A DNA stretch of 64,000 nt from an uncultured Chloroflexota bacterium. GTDB lineage: Bacteria; Chloroflexota; Dehalococcoidia; CAUJGQ01. A program made the translations under genes and the position numbers. The stretch is taken from the NCBI GenBank assembly GCA_937879875.1, contig CALFMN010000021.1:62001-126000 (forward strand). The letters are read 5' to 3'. Position 1 is the stretch's first letter; every line of letters begins with the position of its first letter. Shown one piece after another: positions 44,418 through 53,345 of the stretch. Under the pieces are notes generated by a model that was not told the DNA's origin, made no database searches, and saw only the letters and a list, made by a program, of their open reading frames with translations.

Positions 44418-44867
44418 ATGGCAGTCAAGGAACTTGGACATCTCGTGCTGTACGTACGCAACATCGGCGAGTCGGCCGCCTTTTACGGCGACGTGCTCGG
44501 CTGGCAGCCCATTCCCACGCCCGCCGGCGCGCCGGTCGCGCTGTTTTCGAGCGGCCGCACGCACCACGAGCTGCTGCTGATCGAAGTAGGAGCGGACGCG
44601 CAGCCGATTCCCTCAGGTCGCCGCGTCGGCCTCTATCACTTCGGCCTCAAGGTCGGAGAGACGGACGACGAACTGCGCGAGGCGCTGGCGCGGGTGCAGG
44701 CCGCGGGCACACGCGTCGTCGGTGCCAGCGACCACACGGTCAGCCACAGCCTCTACATCCTCGACCCGGACGGCAACGAGATCGAGCTGTACGTCGACGT
44801 GCCGGGCGTCGATTGGAAGAACCATCCGGAGCTGGTTCTGGCGCCGGTCAAGGCCCTGGCGCTGTAA
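44418..44867 (+). CDS. VOC-family protein (glyoxalase/dioxygenase superfamily)
   Basis: This 149-residue protein begins KELGHLVLYVRNIGESAAFY and has VGLYHFGLKVGETDDELREA and a YILDPDGNEIELYVDVPGVD segment, as in extradiol dioxygenase-like VOC proteins. The His and Glu positions (GHLVL, IELY) are suited to metal binding. GGAGGG lies six bases before the ATG. It is probably the target of the divergent HxlR-type regulator, now truncated. Confidence 0.88.
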   Translation: MAVKELGHLVLYVRNIGESAAFYGDVLGWQPIPTPAGAPVALFSSGRTHHELLLIEVGADAQPIPSGRRVGLYHFGLKVGETDDELREALARVQAAGTRVVGASDHTVSHSLYILDPDGNEIELYVDVPGVDWKNHPELVLAPVKALAL

Positions 44868-45035
44868 TCACATTCCCGCGAGGAGCTAGGAGCTGATGCG
44901 GCTTGACCTGGACCAGGTGCAGCCGCATACTGCTCAAAAGTTCCGTGCTGTGCGCTGCGCGGCCCTCACTGGCGTCCAGGGGCAGGGTCGCTCGCAGCGC
45001 ATCGCTTTACTCTCCGCCGCTGATCTGAAGTCAGA

Positions 45036-45467
45036 ATGAAGCTTCAACCACGTACAGCACACAAAGTTATCACTGCTGCTGGGTGTCTTGCTGCATTGAT
45101 AATTTGCACTACGCTGGCGTACGAACTGGGAGTGCGAAACGAAGCGCACTATTTTAAGAATCTCACTACTGTTAGCGTCAATGCTGACCAGATTGCGCAG
45201 GCAATGCAGGACGACCGATTTTTTGCAGACTACGGAGCACACCGGCTGCTTGTCCAGGGCACCGTGACCGGCGTGAGTCAGACGCACAGTGGCTTTATCC
45301 TGGAGTTTGGTACCGCCGTGCCAACAAAAGTGCTGTGTGACCTGGACTACCAGCCGCCCTCGGTGCATGTCGGAGATACAGCCACGGTGACGGCGCTGGC
45401 TGCCGACGCACAGCGCGCATCGCGGGCGGTGAGGCTCAAGAGCTGCAGCCTGTCTCCGCAGGAGTAG
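45036..45467 (+). CDS. Membrane-anchored OB-fold (tRNA_anti-like) protein
   Basis: This 143-residue protein has one N-terminal membrane helix (VITAAGCLAALIICTTLAYE). A domain follows with VSVNADQIAQAMQDDRFFAD and HRLLVQGTVTGVSQTHSGFI, the pattern of the tRNA_anti-like/OB-fold putative lipoprotein family. No lipobox is evident. The function is unknown. GC content is lower than in neighbouring genes (for example 45036-45200), which hints at a different origin. Confidence 0.65.
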   Translation: MKLQPRTAHKVITAAGCLAALIICTTLAYELGVRNEAHYFKNLTTVSVNADQIAQAMQDDRFFADYGAHRLLVQGTVTGVSQTHSGFILEFGTAVPTKVLCDLDYQPPSVHVGDTATVTALAADAQRASRAVRLKSCSLSPQE

Positions 45468-45757
45468 CTGCTCTCCCGCTGCCCGCCAACCCGACCACTT
45501 TTGCAGCCCGGCACCGGGCCTTCATCGCTGCGGGTATCGCGACAGCGATCCTGTCGCTGCGGTCGCGCCCCTGGCTGGCGCGCGGGATGCTTGCCGGCGG
45601 CGGCGCTGTCTCATTCGTGCTGGCGACCCTTGCAGGCATTGCCCTCGCACCCCTGCTCGTGCTCTGGCTAGCCCAGCGCCTCCCGTCCGTCTGGCACGAG
45701 CAGGCCCGGAGCGGGATGATCCCCGCTCGAGCCCGCCAGTTGCTGCCGCGCACAACG

Positions 45758-45791
45758 AACCGGGGACGGGCTCGTCGCTCCGTCCCCGGTT
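45758..45791 (-). terminator. Strong hairpin terminator of the CBM-like secreted gene
   Basis: AACCGGGGACGG and CCGTCCCCGGTT form a perfect 12-bp stem with a 10-base loop, 35 bases beyond the stop of the minus-strand gene. Confidence 0.65.
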
Positions 45792-45825
45792 CAGGTCGGG
45801 GTGTCCGCGCGGGGATGCGATCGCT

Positions 45826-47376
45826 CTACTGGGTGACGGGTGACGTCGTCACAACCGTCTTCCAGGGGCCGGCGGGAACGTTCTGCGCATCGATGAACTG
45901 CCAGTCGACGTGGTCGTTGTCGCCGTCGAGTTCCGCGTAGCCCAGGCAGCCGTTCAATGCGGGGCTGACATCGAGGCCGGCGTCGTTGAACTGACCCTGG
46001 ACAGGACGGGCATCCGTGCTGCCGAAGACGTAGGTTGCGTCATGGTAGAGGCTGCCGTGCGACGGTCCGGCGTCCTCGATCTGGCCGTAGCAGGTGTGGC
46101 CGTTGGGACCGACGATCTCGACCCAGTGGTTCTTCATGTAGCTGAAGTTGCCGTCGGAGCAGTGGGCGCCGGTCGGGTCGAGCTGCGTTGCCCACGGTAT
46201 CACCTGGCAGCGCTCGGCGAAGGCGGTCGGGTCGTTGAGATCATCGAAAGGGAGATCGAGATAGAACGGATTTTCATGCGGTGTGGCGTGTGTGGGGAAG
46301 TAGCCGTTCGTCGCGCTGCGCGCTTCGGTCTGGCATGTGAACATGGCAAGGGTCGTGCCAGAAGGAACGCCATCACAGCCGCCCACGGGCGAGCCGGTGC
46401 AGCCGGTGTCCGGAGAGGGCCCCATGTTTATGCCGCCCGACCAGTGCATGGCCCACTGGCTGTCGTATGCGCTGCACACCTGGCTGCCATCGCTCAGGCT
46501 GGCATTGAAGATCTCGCCCACCCAGAATGTCGTGCTGACGATGTTCGTATGCCACGGATAGCCGCCCGATGCAGGGCTCGGACTCGGCGACGGGGTTGGC
46601 GTCGGGGTCGGGCTGGGGCTCGGACTTGGCGTTGGGGTTGGGGTGTGCGTCGGCGTGGCCGTCACCGTGGGCGGTTGCGTGGCAACTGCCGTTGCCGTGG
46701 CCGTCGGCGGTTTGGTCGGGGCCGCCGTCGCGGTTGTAGTCGGTGAACTGGTCGCCGAGGGCGGGGCAGACGCCGTGGCTGTGGCCAGCAGCGGCGTACT
46801 GCCCGCGGTGAGTGCGATCTGATCGACGTACATCGGCGGCTCGGCCTTGCCGCTCTCGTCCTGGATGATGATGCCGCCCACCGTCTTGTTCACGCCGCCG
46901 AGGGCGCTGAGCGGGATGCTGTAGAGCTTCCATGAGCCGGCGATCGGCTGGCCGCCGTAGGTGCTGTTCAGCTTCACCACCGGGCCGAGTGGATTGTCAT
47001 GCACATCTTCGAGCACGACCGAGACCGCCTGCCCGGCTTGCGTCGCCTCCAAGGCGAAGCTGAGGTTCGCGAAGGGGCTGCTGCTCACGCCGGTGTCGCT
47101 ATGCAGATAGAGGCCGCCCCACGCCGCCTTCACCGTCCAGGAGATCGCCTTCGTGCCACTGTAGACCGGGGCGGAGACGCCGTAGTTGACGCTGGAGTCC
47201 CAGGACCAGTTCACCCAGCCAGGCGCCAGCGCATCGCCGTAGGCCATGAAACTTGTGGTCGAGGCCGAGGCCGTGACCCCGGAGCCGCCGGCGCGGGCGC
47301 CGAACAGCGCCGCGCCCACCGCCGCCGCCACGACCGCGGTCGCGCCGACGTTCCGTAAAACCGACCCGCCACGCAT
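45826..47376 (-). CDS. Secreted protein, CBM-like module + Pro/Thr linker + Cys-containing domain
   Basis: This 516-residue protein has a signal peptide (ATAVVAAAVGAALFGARAG), then a ~145-residue carbohydrate-binding-like beta-sandwich: ALAPGWVNWSWDSSVNYGVS, GTKAISWTVKAAWGGLYLHS, GSWKLYSIPLSALGG and PPMYVDQIALTAG. A TPTPSPSP linker (about 270-320) leads to a C-terminal domain of ~190 residues with several Cys and FWVGEIFNAS, SYMKNHWVEIVGPNGHTCYG and NDAGLDVSPAL, whose role I do not know. The N-terminal module is the one repeated three times in the next gene. GAGGAGG precedes the ATG, and a c-di-GMP-I riboswitch lies in its leader. Confidence 0.85.
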   Translation of the reverse strand: MRGGSVLRNVGATAVVAAAVGAALFGARAGGSGVTASASTTSFMAYGDALAPGWVNWSWDSSVNYGVSAPVYSGTKAISWTVKAAWGGLYLHSDTGVSSSPFANLSFALEATQAGQAVSVVLEDVHDNPLGPVVKLNSTYGGQPIAGSWKLYSIPLSALGGVNKTVGGIIIQDESGKAEPPMYVDQIALTAGSTPLLATATASAPPSATSSPTTTATAAPTKPPTATATAVATQPPTVTATPTHTPTPTPSPSPSPTPTPTPSPSPSPASGGYPWHTNIVSTTFWVGEIFNASLSDGSQVCSAYDSQWAMHWSGGINMGPSPDTGCTGSPVGGCDGVPSGTTLAMFTCQTEARSATNGYFPTHATPHENPFYLDLPFDDLNDPTAFAERCQVIPWATQLDPTGAHCSDGNFSYMKNHWVEIVGPNGHTCYGQIEDAGPSHGSLYHDATYVFGSTDARPVQGQFNDAGLDVSPALNGCLGYAELDGDNDHVDWQFIDAQNVPAGPWKTVVTTSPVTQ

Positions 47377-47452
47377 GAAGCTTCCTCCTCGGCGGTCGTG
47401 CCACCGCCGCCATGGCCCGACAGCGGCTGAACAGACCGTGAGGAGGTCTGCG
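47377..47452 (-). promoter_or_regulatory. Expression platform between c-di-GMP riboswitch and start
   Basis: AGACC-TCCTCAC-GGTCT carries CCUCCUC in its loop (about 47437-47443). It is exactly complementary to GAGGAGG of the ribosome site (about 47381-47387). A perfect stem CGGCGGT/ACCGCCG lies directly before the ribosome site. This suggests control of translation; the direction (on or off) cannot be read from sequence. Confidence 0.6.
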
Positions 47453-47557
47453 CCTTCGGCAACCCGGCTGCCTGTGCCGTTCCGCTGGCGTGCCGCCAGG
47501 GAAACGACCGAAGGCCCGTGGCTTTGCGTCCCCGCCTTTCGGCGGGTTTGCCTTTGT
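47452..47557 (-). promoter_or_regulatory. Cyclic-di-GMP-I (GEMM) riboswitch
   Basis: Read on the minus strand the leader contains the class I c-di-GMP aptamer elements in order: GGCAAACC, a GAAA-capped stem (CCCGCC-GAAA-GGCGGG), GGACGCAAAGCCACGGGCC, a second long arm with GGCACGCC, and the closing GCAGCCGGGTTGCC. These match the GEMM-I consensus, including the conserved GACGCAAAGCC strand and the tetraloop stem. The aptamer ends about 75 bases before the ATG of the CBM-like secreted gene. It should sense c-di-GMP and control that gene. Confidence 0.92.
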
Positions 47558-47738
47558 CGGACGTTCTGTAAAGCGACCCGGCAGCCGGTGCTACCTGTGG
47601 TCCAGGTGCAGTAATCGCGTGGCCGCGGGTGCTGCAAGAGGGTTGCCGGACAGTGGTGGGCCGGGCGTTACTGAAATGTTACAACCGGCAAACGGACCAT
47701 CGGCCCGCCGGCAGAGGTCTTCCGCGGACAAACGAATC

Positions 47739-47768
47739 GGCCCGAAGCCCGGTGACGGGCTTCGGGCC
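47739..47768 (-). terminator. Strong hairpin terminator of the DMF-amidase-like gene
   Basis: A perfect 13-bp stem (GGCCCGAAGCCCG/CGGGCTTCGGGCC) with a GTGA loop lies 55 bases beyond the stop codon. No T-run. Confidence 0.7.
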
Positions 47769-47823
47769 GGCGCCGTTGCCAGCGTTACGGCGAGAGCAGG
47801 TCCGTGGAGAGGGCGCTGGCCTG

Positions 47824-50800
47824 CTACTTGAACTGGATGTCGTCGATATAGACGGCTGGCTGCGCCGCGCCCAGCGCATCCTGGAAGACGATGCCCATAA
47901 TCGTCTGTCCGGTACCGTTTAGATCGGACAGCGGGATGGTGTACTGCGTCCACGAGCCGGTTGCGGGCTGGCCGCCGTAGTTGGCGAGCGATACCAGCTT
48001 AATCATGGTGTTGGTAGGATCCACCAGCGAGACATCGTAGGCCTGGCCGGACTGTGACGCCTGCGCCCAGAAGCTGAGCGAGGTGTAGCCCGCCAGGTTC
48101 AGGTTGTTCCAGGTCCATGGGTAGAGCGCGCCCCATGCTGCCGTAATCGTCGCCGAGATCGAGTGCGTGCCGCTGTGCACAGGGCTGGTGTTGGCGTAGT
48201 TGACGGTCGCGTTCCAGGATGAATCGCCCCAGCCGGTTGCCTCTGCGTCATCGTACACAACAAACGTCGGGATCGCGGTGGGACTCGGCGTCGGGCTCGG
48301 CGTCGGGCTCGGCGTGGGGCTCGGCGTCGGCGTCGGGCTTGGCGTCGGGCTTGGTGTTGGCGTCGGCGTGGCGGCCGGTGTGTTGTCGAACTTGATGTCG
48401 TCCAGGTAGACGGCCGGCTGCGCCTTGCCCAGCGCGTCCTGAATAACGAAGCCCTGAATCTGCTTGCCCACGCCGTTCAGGTCGGTGAGCGGGATGATGT
48501 ACTGCTTCCACGAGCCGGTTACGGGCTGGCCGCCGTAACCGGTGAGCGACACCGACTTGATCATCGTGTTGGTCGTGTCCACCAGGCTGGCGGCGTAGGC
48601 CTCTCCTGAGGCGCTGGCCTGTGCCCAGAACTGCAGGTTGGTGAACGGCGTCGTGTTGAGCGGCGGGGCGGTGGAGGCATAGAAAGCGCCCCACGCCGCC
48701 GTCACCGTCAGCGAGATCGAGTCGGTACCCGTGTGCACGGGGCTGGTGTTCAGCAAGTTCGTCGAGGCGCTCCACGACGAGTTCGCCCAGCCGGGAGCCA
48801 GGTGGTCGTCGTAGACGGTCAGCTTGCCGGGCGTGTTGGGCGTGGGCGTAGGAGTACTGATCGCCGGGCTGGTCAGGGCGACATCGTCGATGTAGACGTT
48901 GGACTGGGTCTTGCCAAGTGCATCCTGCAGGACGATGCCCGTGATCTGCTGATGGTTCGGGTTCAGGTCAGAGAGCGGTACCGTGTACTGCTTCCAGGCG
49001 GTGCTGACCGGCTGGAAGCCGTAGTCAGCCAGCGTAAGCAGCGGCATCTGGCGGTTGAGCTGGTCGACGAGGCCGATGTCGTACGCCTGGCCGGACTGGC
49101 TGGCCTTCAGCCAGAAGCTGAGCGCGGTGTATGGCGACGGGTCGATCGGCAGGCCGTCGTACAGATAGAGCGCCCCCCAGGCGGCTTTGATGTTCATCGA
49201 GATCGACTTCGTGCCGGCGTGCACCGGGCTGGTGTTGGCGAAGTTGATCCCCGCGTTCCAGGACTCATTGCCGAAGAGGCCGTTCACGGCGTCGTCAAAG
49301 ATCGTCAGCGTACCCGGCGTCGGGTTTGGCGTTGGCGTGGGCTTCGCGTTGCAGTTCGACAGCGGCGTGGCGGCCGTTGCGATGAACGCGTCGAGAATGT
49401 TGGTGGTGACCTTCTGCAGCGCTGCGCTGACGGTGTGCGCCTGGTACGTGTTGCTGTCGAGCTTCCAGGCCCAGTAGATCGTGCCCGCGTTGAAGACGTA
49501 GGCGCCGCTGCACGCCGTGTAAATGGTGGAGTTCGACGTGTCGGCGTTGTTCCACGCGTCTTTGGTGGGCGAGTTGGAGAGCACGGTCAGATTCTGCGGC
49601 TGCAGGCCGTTGGGATAGACCTTGTCCCACTCGTAACCGACGACGCCGGTGACCTTGGAACCGTTGGCTAGGCCGCTGCCGGTGAAGACCCAGTTGCTGG
49701 CGTTGCTCACCACCCAGGGGAAGGCGGGGTCGGTTGTGGTGTAAGCAGGGCTGTACATGCCGCCGAGGAAGGCGTTTTCGGGCTGGCTGACGGGCGACTG
49801 GCGCCATTGCACGGTCGTGAGCCCGGGTGTGGCGGCTTCGACCGGATCCTGTGTCGCATCGCGGTAGCAGACGATCACGCGGTTGGCGACGCCCGCGGCG
49901 TTCGCTTCCCAGCGGATCTGCCAGTACATGGAGTTGGCATCGAAGAAAGCGAGGTGTACGCCGGCATCGCGCGCCGCGATGATGTTGGTGCGCATCTGCT
50001 GCGACCAGTACTCGTCGTGCCACGGTGAGATGAAGGCCTTATGGCCCGAGAGCAGCGAGGGGTTGGTCTGCACGTCGGTGCTGGTGACGTAGGTGATGTT
50101 GTAGTTCTTCGACTCGATGAAGCGAATGAAGCCGTAGTCGCCGTCGAAGAGGTCGCCGGCGCCGGCGTAGTCGGAGTACGGCCGGTCAAAGGAGGCCTTG
50201 ACTGCCTGTGGGCCGGTCGAGTTGAAGGCGTACAGACTCTTGCCGCCCCAGTTGTTGTACGCCTGGTAGGTGGCGACCGGCAGCTCGTACACCAGCGGCG
50301 CCGTGCTGCTGTCGTCGCGCACCACGAAGATCAGGTAGCCGACATCGCTGCTTGCCGCGGTCAGCTTGACCAGGTAGACGCCCGTGGTCCAGGCGGTGGT
50401 GGTTTGCAGGGTGTAGGAGACCTGCCAGTTGGTGGCGATCAGGCCAGTCGTCGGGTCCGGCGTGGGCACGGCCTGGTTTTGGCCCGTCAGGTTGGCCACT
50501 GAGGTGACGAGGGTAGAGCCGGCCCCCGCGTACCAGCCGATGCGGTAGACATCAAGATTGTAGGTCGGCTGGGCCGTGCTGACGTAAAAGGAGACCGCAT
50601 CGCCGTGGTTGATGCTCGTGGCGGAGGCGTAGCCGCGGATCACCTGGTCGGTCCAGCAGTCGGTGCCGCAGGTGGAAGCGTCGACCGCGTCGTACTCCGC
50701 ATCGCTGGCGCTGTCCTTGCCGGGCTTGTGCGGGTTCGCCTTCGGCGCCTTGTCGATCTCGTCATCCTGGTCATTCAGGTGACGGCCGCGACCCCTGTCA

Positions 50801-51036
50801 AGCTCCTTGGAGCCGAAGTTCGTCGTGCCGGGCTTGAGATTCTCGTCGTGAATCGGGTTGGACTCGTTGTGCGGCTTGAGCTGGGGCGCTGGGCCGGAAC
50901 CCGGGGTACCGGCGGCTACCTGACTGCTGCCCGAAGCGCCGGCAAAGGCGATGCCAACGGCGATCAAGCAGAACAGGAGTCCGAGGGCATGAACAGGCCG
51001 GAGTCGCGCAAAGATCTTCACAGCGGAGCACCTCAC
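47824..51036 (-). CDS. Secreted N,N-dimethylformamidase-beta-like protein with three CBM-like modules
   Basis: This 1070-residue protein has a signal peptide ([20 protein letters not shown]). A linker precedes a ~460-residue domain with [54 protein letters not shown] and [20 protein letters not shown], as in the N,N-dimethylformamidase beta-subunit C-terminal family. Three ~145-residue modules follow (from about 583, 742 and 925), each with WGALY or WGAFY, a GSWKQYxIPLxDLN motif and ending YIDDVAL, YLDDIKF or YIDDIQF, separated by [10 protein letters not shown] linkers. True amidase activity is doubtful; many members are just secreted proteins. The modules probably bind polysaccharide. The start is GTG 51036, or GTG 51021. 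Confidence 0.85.
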   Translation of the reverse strand: MRCSAVKIFARLRPVHALGLLFCLIAVGIAFAGASGSSQVAAGTPGSGPAPQLKPHNESNPIHDENLKPGTTNFGSKELDRGRGRHLNDQDDEIDKAPKANPHKPGKDSASDAEYDAVDASTCGTDCWTDQVIRGYASATSINHGDAVSFYVSTAQPTYNLDVYRIGWYAGAGSTLVTSVANLTGQNQAVPTPDPTTGLIATNWQVSYTLQTTTAWTTGVYLVKLTAASSDVGYLIFVVRDDSSTAPLVYELPVATYQAYNNWGGKSLYAFNSTGPQAVKASFDRPYSDYAGAGDLFDGDYGFIRFIESKNYNITYVTSTDVQTNPSLLSGHKAFISPWHDEYWSQQMRTNIIAARDAGVHLAFFDANSMYWQIRWEANAAGVANRVIVCYRDATQDPVEAATPGLTTVQWRQSPVSQPENAFLGGMYSPAYTTTDPAFPWVVSNASNWVFTGSGLANGSKVTGVVGYEWDKVYPNGLQPQNLTVLSNSPTKDAWNNADTSNSTIYTACSGAYVFNAGTIYWAWKLDSNTYQAHTVSAALQKVTTNILDAFIATAATPLSNCNAKPTPTPNPTPGTLTIFDDAVNGLFGNESWNAGINFANTSPVHAGTKSISMNIKAAWGALYLYDGLPIDPSPYTALSFWLKASQSGQAYDIGLVDQLNRQMPLLTLADYGFQPVSTAWKQYTVPLSDLNPNHQQITGIVLQDALGKTQSNVYIDDVALTSPAISTPTPTPNTPGKLTVYDDHLAPGWANSSWSASTNLLNTSPVHTGTDSISLTVTAAWGAFYASTAPPLNTTPFTNLQFWAQASASGEAYAASLVDTTNTMIKSVSLTGYGGQPVTGSWKQYIIPLTDLNGVGKQIQGFVIQDALGKAQPAVYLDDIKFDNTPAATPTPTPSPTPSPTPTPSPTPSPTPSPTPSPTAIPTFVVYDDAEATGWGDSSWNATVNYANTSPVHSGTHSISATITAAWGALYPWTWNNLNLAGYTSLSFWAQASQSGQAYDVSLVDPTNTMIKLVSLANYGGQPATGSWTQYTIPLSDLNGTGQTIMGIVFQDALGAAQPAVYIDDIQFK
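48277..48372. repeat. Tandem GGCGTCGGGCTC-type repeat encoding the Pro-Thr-Ser linker
   Basis: Six-base units (GGCGTC GGGCTC and variants) run for about 95 bases inside the secreted gene and encode alternating TP/SP pairs. A similar tract occurs at about 46580-46650 in the neighbouring secreted gene. Confidence 0.75.
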
Positions 51037-51150
51037 ACAATACCTACAAAACGCGGCGAGCTACCAAATTTTGCTCATCTCCCATCTGATGAAGCCCGGG
51101 GCCGGGCGCGCGGCGCCTCGCATGGGATGCTTGTTACAGGTTCTTCGAAC

Positions 51151-51180
51151 CTTAACCGAATGTCAACCGTGAAGTGTTGC
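51151..51180 (-). promoter_or_regulatory. Conserved upstream element, copy 1
   Basis: On the minus strand GCAACACTTCACGGTTGACA followed by TTCGGTTAAG contains TTGACA 130 bases before the start of the 1070-residue gene. A copy with about 80% identity lies at the same distance before the 45-residue ORF. It is probably a promoter or activator site; a standard -10 box at 17 bases is not obvious. Confidence 0.55.
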
Positions 51181-51286
51181 AGGGGGATAACACTCCTGTT
51201 GCAGGTTTGGCAGATGTACATATGGTTGCGTCGGTTGCCGCCGAAGCACTCCCGCCGGCTCAGTGCGCGAGCGGGAACCTGGCCGC

Positions 51287-51424
51287 TTACTTCTCGCGGA
51301 TTCTCTCTTTGCCGGCCGCCACACCGCCGCCGTCCGTGCCACCCGCCAGCGCCAGCACGGCGATCGTGACACCGGCCAGGAGCGCAAGCACAGAGAGCGG
51401 GCGGGGGCGATGCGATCGCTTCAT
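51287..51424 (-). CDS. Small 45-residue signal-peptide-like protein
   Basis: The frame from ATG 51424 encodes MKRSHRPRPLSVLALLAGVT then IAVLALAGGTDGGGVAAGKE and RIREK. This is a basic start, one hydrophobic helix and a short polar tail. AGAGG lies nine bases upstream. It is preceded by the second copy of the TTGACA element at the same distance as the large secreted gene downstream. It could be an exported peptide or a small membrane protein. It does not match a family I know. Confidence 0.55.
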   Translation of the reverse strand: MKRSHRPRPLSVLALLAGVTIAVLALAGGTDGGGVAAGKERIREK

Positions 51425-51539
51425 GAGAAGGTACCTCTTGCGGTTCACAATAGAAGAACGCTGCCGGTTACAAGATCGCCGCTACAAAAGGGCGTCGATG
51501 CGCCGACCCTACATTAGTATTGATAGAGATTCGCAGACT

Positions 51540-51568
51540 CTTAACCGATTGTCAACGATGAGCGTTGC
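51540..51568 (-). promoter_or_regulatory. Conserved upstream element, copy 2
   Basis: GCAACGCTCATCGTTGACAA with TCGGTTAAG matches copy 1 (51151-51180). TTGACA lies 131 bases before ATG 51424. The matched spacing suggests that both transcripts have leaders of similar length. Confidence 0.55.
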
Positions 51569-51650
51569 GACCGCGTAACGTTCTTCTTGCATAACGTGCG
51601 GCGGCGCCGGACGGCGGCAGGGTCTCGTCAAGCCCGGGCCCGTGGAGCTT

Positions 51651-51889
51651 GCGAGGCACCTAACCCTGACTTCCCTTGCGGGAAGTCTGTCCCTTCCCGA
51701 GGCGGGAAAGGGACTTTTGGAGCGCTCCCGACAACGCCGGACGGCGGCGGGGTCTGGGTGTCCCTGTGGGACACGCGGCGGGCTGGCCTCCCAGCCCTAT
51801 GTGCGTCCTCGAACCCCACCCTTCCCGGCTCGGGAAGGGACAGACCTGGCTTCAGCCAGGTCAGGGTTAGGTGCCGCGCGCGGCGAACG
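51651..51889. repeat. Family A inverted-repeat element, copy 2
   Basis: The ends are GCGAGGCACCTAACCCTGAC and GTCAGGGTTAGGTGCCGCGC. Inside each lies a perfect 8-bp hairpin of unrelated sequence: GACTTCCC-TTGC-GGGAAGTC at 51668-51687 and GACCTGGC-TTCA-GCCAGGTC at 51843-51862. Conserved hairpins CCCTTCCCGA/CGGGAAAGGG and CCCTTCCCGG/CGGGAAGGG come next, with GTGTCCC-TGT-GGGACAC in the centre. A piece of the core (GCCGGACGGCGGCAGGGTCT) is duplicated upstream at 51606. Confidence 0.87.
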
Positions 51890-52112
51890 AGATTGCGGGT
51901 GCTGGACGTAGCACGGCCTTGCAGCAGAAGCGCTGCCCCGCCTGTCATGCACCGGAAGTTGTATGCAGCGATCGTTCTGTTACGCCGATACTGTGCGTTG
52001 TGAGACGCCCGCAAGGCGGGACCGCGGCGCACCGCCGTACACTGGGCGCACGCCGTGCATTTTCGCGGAGCCGGCGCGGTGTTGGACGCCGCCCGGCGCG
52101 AGGAGAGAGGCC

Positions 52113-53333
52113 GTGAACTTTCCGCGGCCGCGACTCTGGCGTTCAACCTTCGCTCACGGCGCTGCCTCGGGCTGGCCGGCAGAGACCGACGTCGGGACGC
52201 CCCCCGGCCGTGATCGCCGCTCTGCGGGCACGTCGCTCTCCTACCTCGTCGCCGCAGCGCTCGGGCTGGCGATCGCCCTGACGGCGATCCGGGTGCTGCC
52301 GGGCGCCGTGCACGCGGCGAGGACCGCGTTCCAGCAGTCCTCCCGGGCCGCGGGCCGAAAGGCGGCGACCGATTCGCTCATCTACACGGTGACGGATGGC
52401 GATCACAGCAGGATTTGGCGCCAGAGTGTAGGCGGCAAGCCAGACAGCGCGACCGTGCAGAACGGTCTGCAGGGCGCCGCGCTGGCCGCAAGCGACGGCT
52501 CGGCCATCCTTTACTTGCAGGCCGGCTGCCCAAGCTGTACCGCGCTGTACACGCTGCGCGAGAGCGGCAGCGGTCAGACGCGCGTGCTGGGCAGCGCGCC
52601 GCTGCGCCCGCTGTTCGAAGGGCTGCGGCCGGACGCGGCCTTCTCGTCCGATGGCCGTTTCGTGGCCTTCGCCGAAGCCGGGGCCGACGCGCCCACGCCC
52701 CACATCTTCGTCTTCGACCGCCGGACCGGCGAACGCCATGCCCTCGCGCCCTACGATCCGGCGCCGGAAGACAGCCCGGTCTGGTCGCCGGATGGCGGCA
52801 GCGTGGCGTTCTTTGCCGGCGGTGCGAAGACCATTGTTACGGCCGCGAACGTGCAGACGGGCGAGCTGCGCCCGCTCAACGACCAGCTCGACCATGCCGG
52901 CGCGCTGGCCTGGTCGCCGGACGGCCGCTACCTCTCGCTGCTGCGCGGCGGCCAGGTCTGGCTGATCGACACCAGCGACGGACACGGCTTCGCCCTCGCT
53001 GCGCCGGGCGCTGTGCGGGCGATCGGCGGCTGGGCGCCCGGCTCGCGCGAGTTGATCGCCGCGGTCGCCCCGAATGATGCCGGTCTGCAACCCACGCCGG
53101 ATGGCCCGAAACTGCTCGCGGTTACCGCGCTGCCGGTGGATGGCAGCGCGGCGCGCCCGCTCGCCCGCGGGCCGCTCCTGGGCGCGCCGCGCTGGTCGGC
53201 GGACGGCCGCTGGGTCGCATGGGCCGAGGGCAGCGACACGGCGTGGACGCTGCACATCGCGCCGTCAAACGGCGGCGCACCGCGCGTGCTGAGCAGCGGC
53301 ACCGGACAGATCTCGCTGGACGATTGGCGTTGA
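52113..53333 (+). CDS. Membrane-anchored PD40/TolB-like beta-propeller protein
   Basis: This 406-residue protein has one membrane helix (LSYLVAAALGLAIALTAIRV) and then repeated propeller blades: FSSDGRFVAFAEAG, WSPDGGSVAFFAGG, WSPDGRYLSLLRGG and WSADGRWVAWAEGS, the WD40-like PD40 motif. A CPSC pair occurs in one blade (QAGCPSCTALYTL). It probably acts outside the membrane as a binding scaffold; no enzyme activity is implied. GTG 52113 follows AGGAGAGAGG, so the longer frame through the repeat region is rejected. Confidence 0.85.
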   Translation: MNFPRPRLWRSTFAHGAASGWPAETDVGTPPGRDRRSAGTSLSYLVAAALGLAIALTAIRVLPGAVHAARTAFQQSSRAAGRKAATDSLIYTVTDGDHSRIWRQSVGGKPDSATVQNGLQGAALAASDGSAILYLQAGCPSCTALYTLRESGSGQTRVLGSAPLRPLFEGLRPDAAFSSDGRFVAFAEAGADAPTPHIFVFDRRTGERHALAPYDPAPEDSPVWSPDGGSVAFFAGGAKTIVTAANVQTGELRPLNDQLDHAGALAWSPDGRYLSLLRGGQVWLIDTSDGHGFALAAPGAVRAIGGWAPGSRELIAAVAPNDAGLQPTPDGPKLLAVTALPVDGSAARPLARGPLLGAPRWSADGRWVAWAEGSDTAWTLHIAPSNGGAPRVLSSGTGQISLDDWR

Positions 53334-53345
53334 TCTGCAGCGCGG

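Noticed and set aside
45587..45940. Hydrophobic plus-strand frame after the OB-fold gene
   Set aside because: It has no ribosome site, runs through a strong hairpin and into the 3' end of the opposite gene. Only its first ~50 residues look membrane-like.
48277..48372. Short tandem units that could suggest a CRISPR or VNTR array
   Set aside because: They are six-base coding repeats for a Pro/Thr/Ser linker with no spacers of constant length.
51061..51140. Structured leader of the 1070-residue gene as a second c-di-GMP riboswitch
   Set aside because: It can form stems (CCCAT/ATGGG) but lacks the GACGCAAAGCC block and the other GEMM consensus parts.
51587..52112. Several overlapping frames across the family A copy 2 region
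   Set aside because: They cross the inverted repeats on both strands, lack ribosome sites and read like translated repeats.
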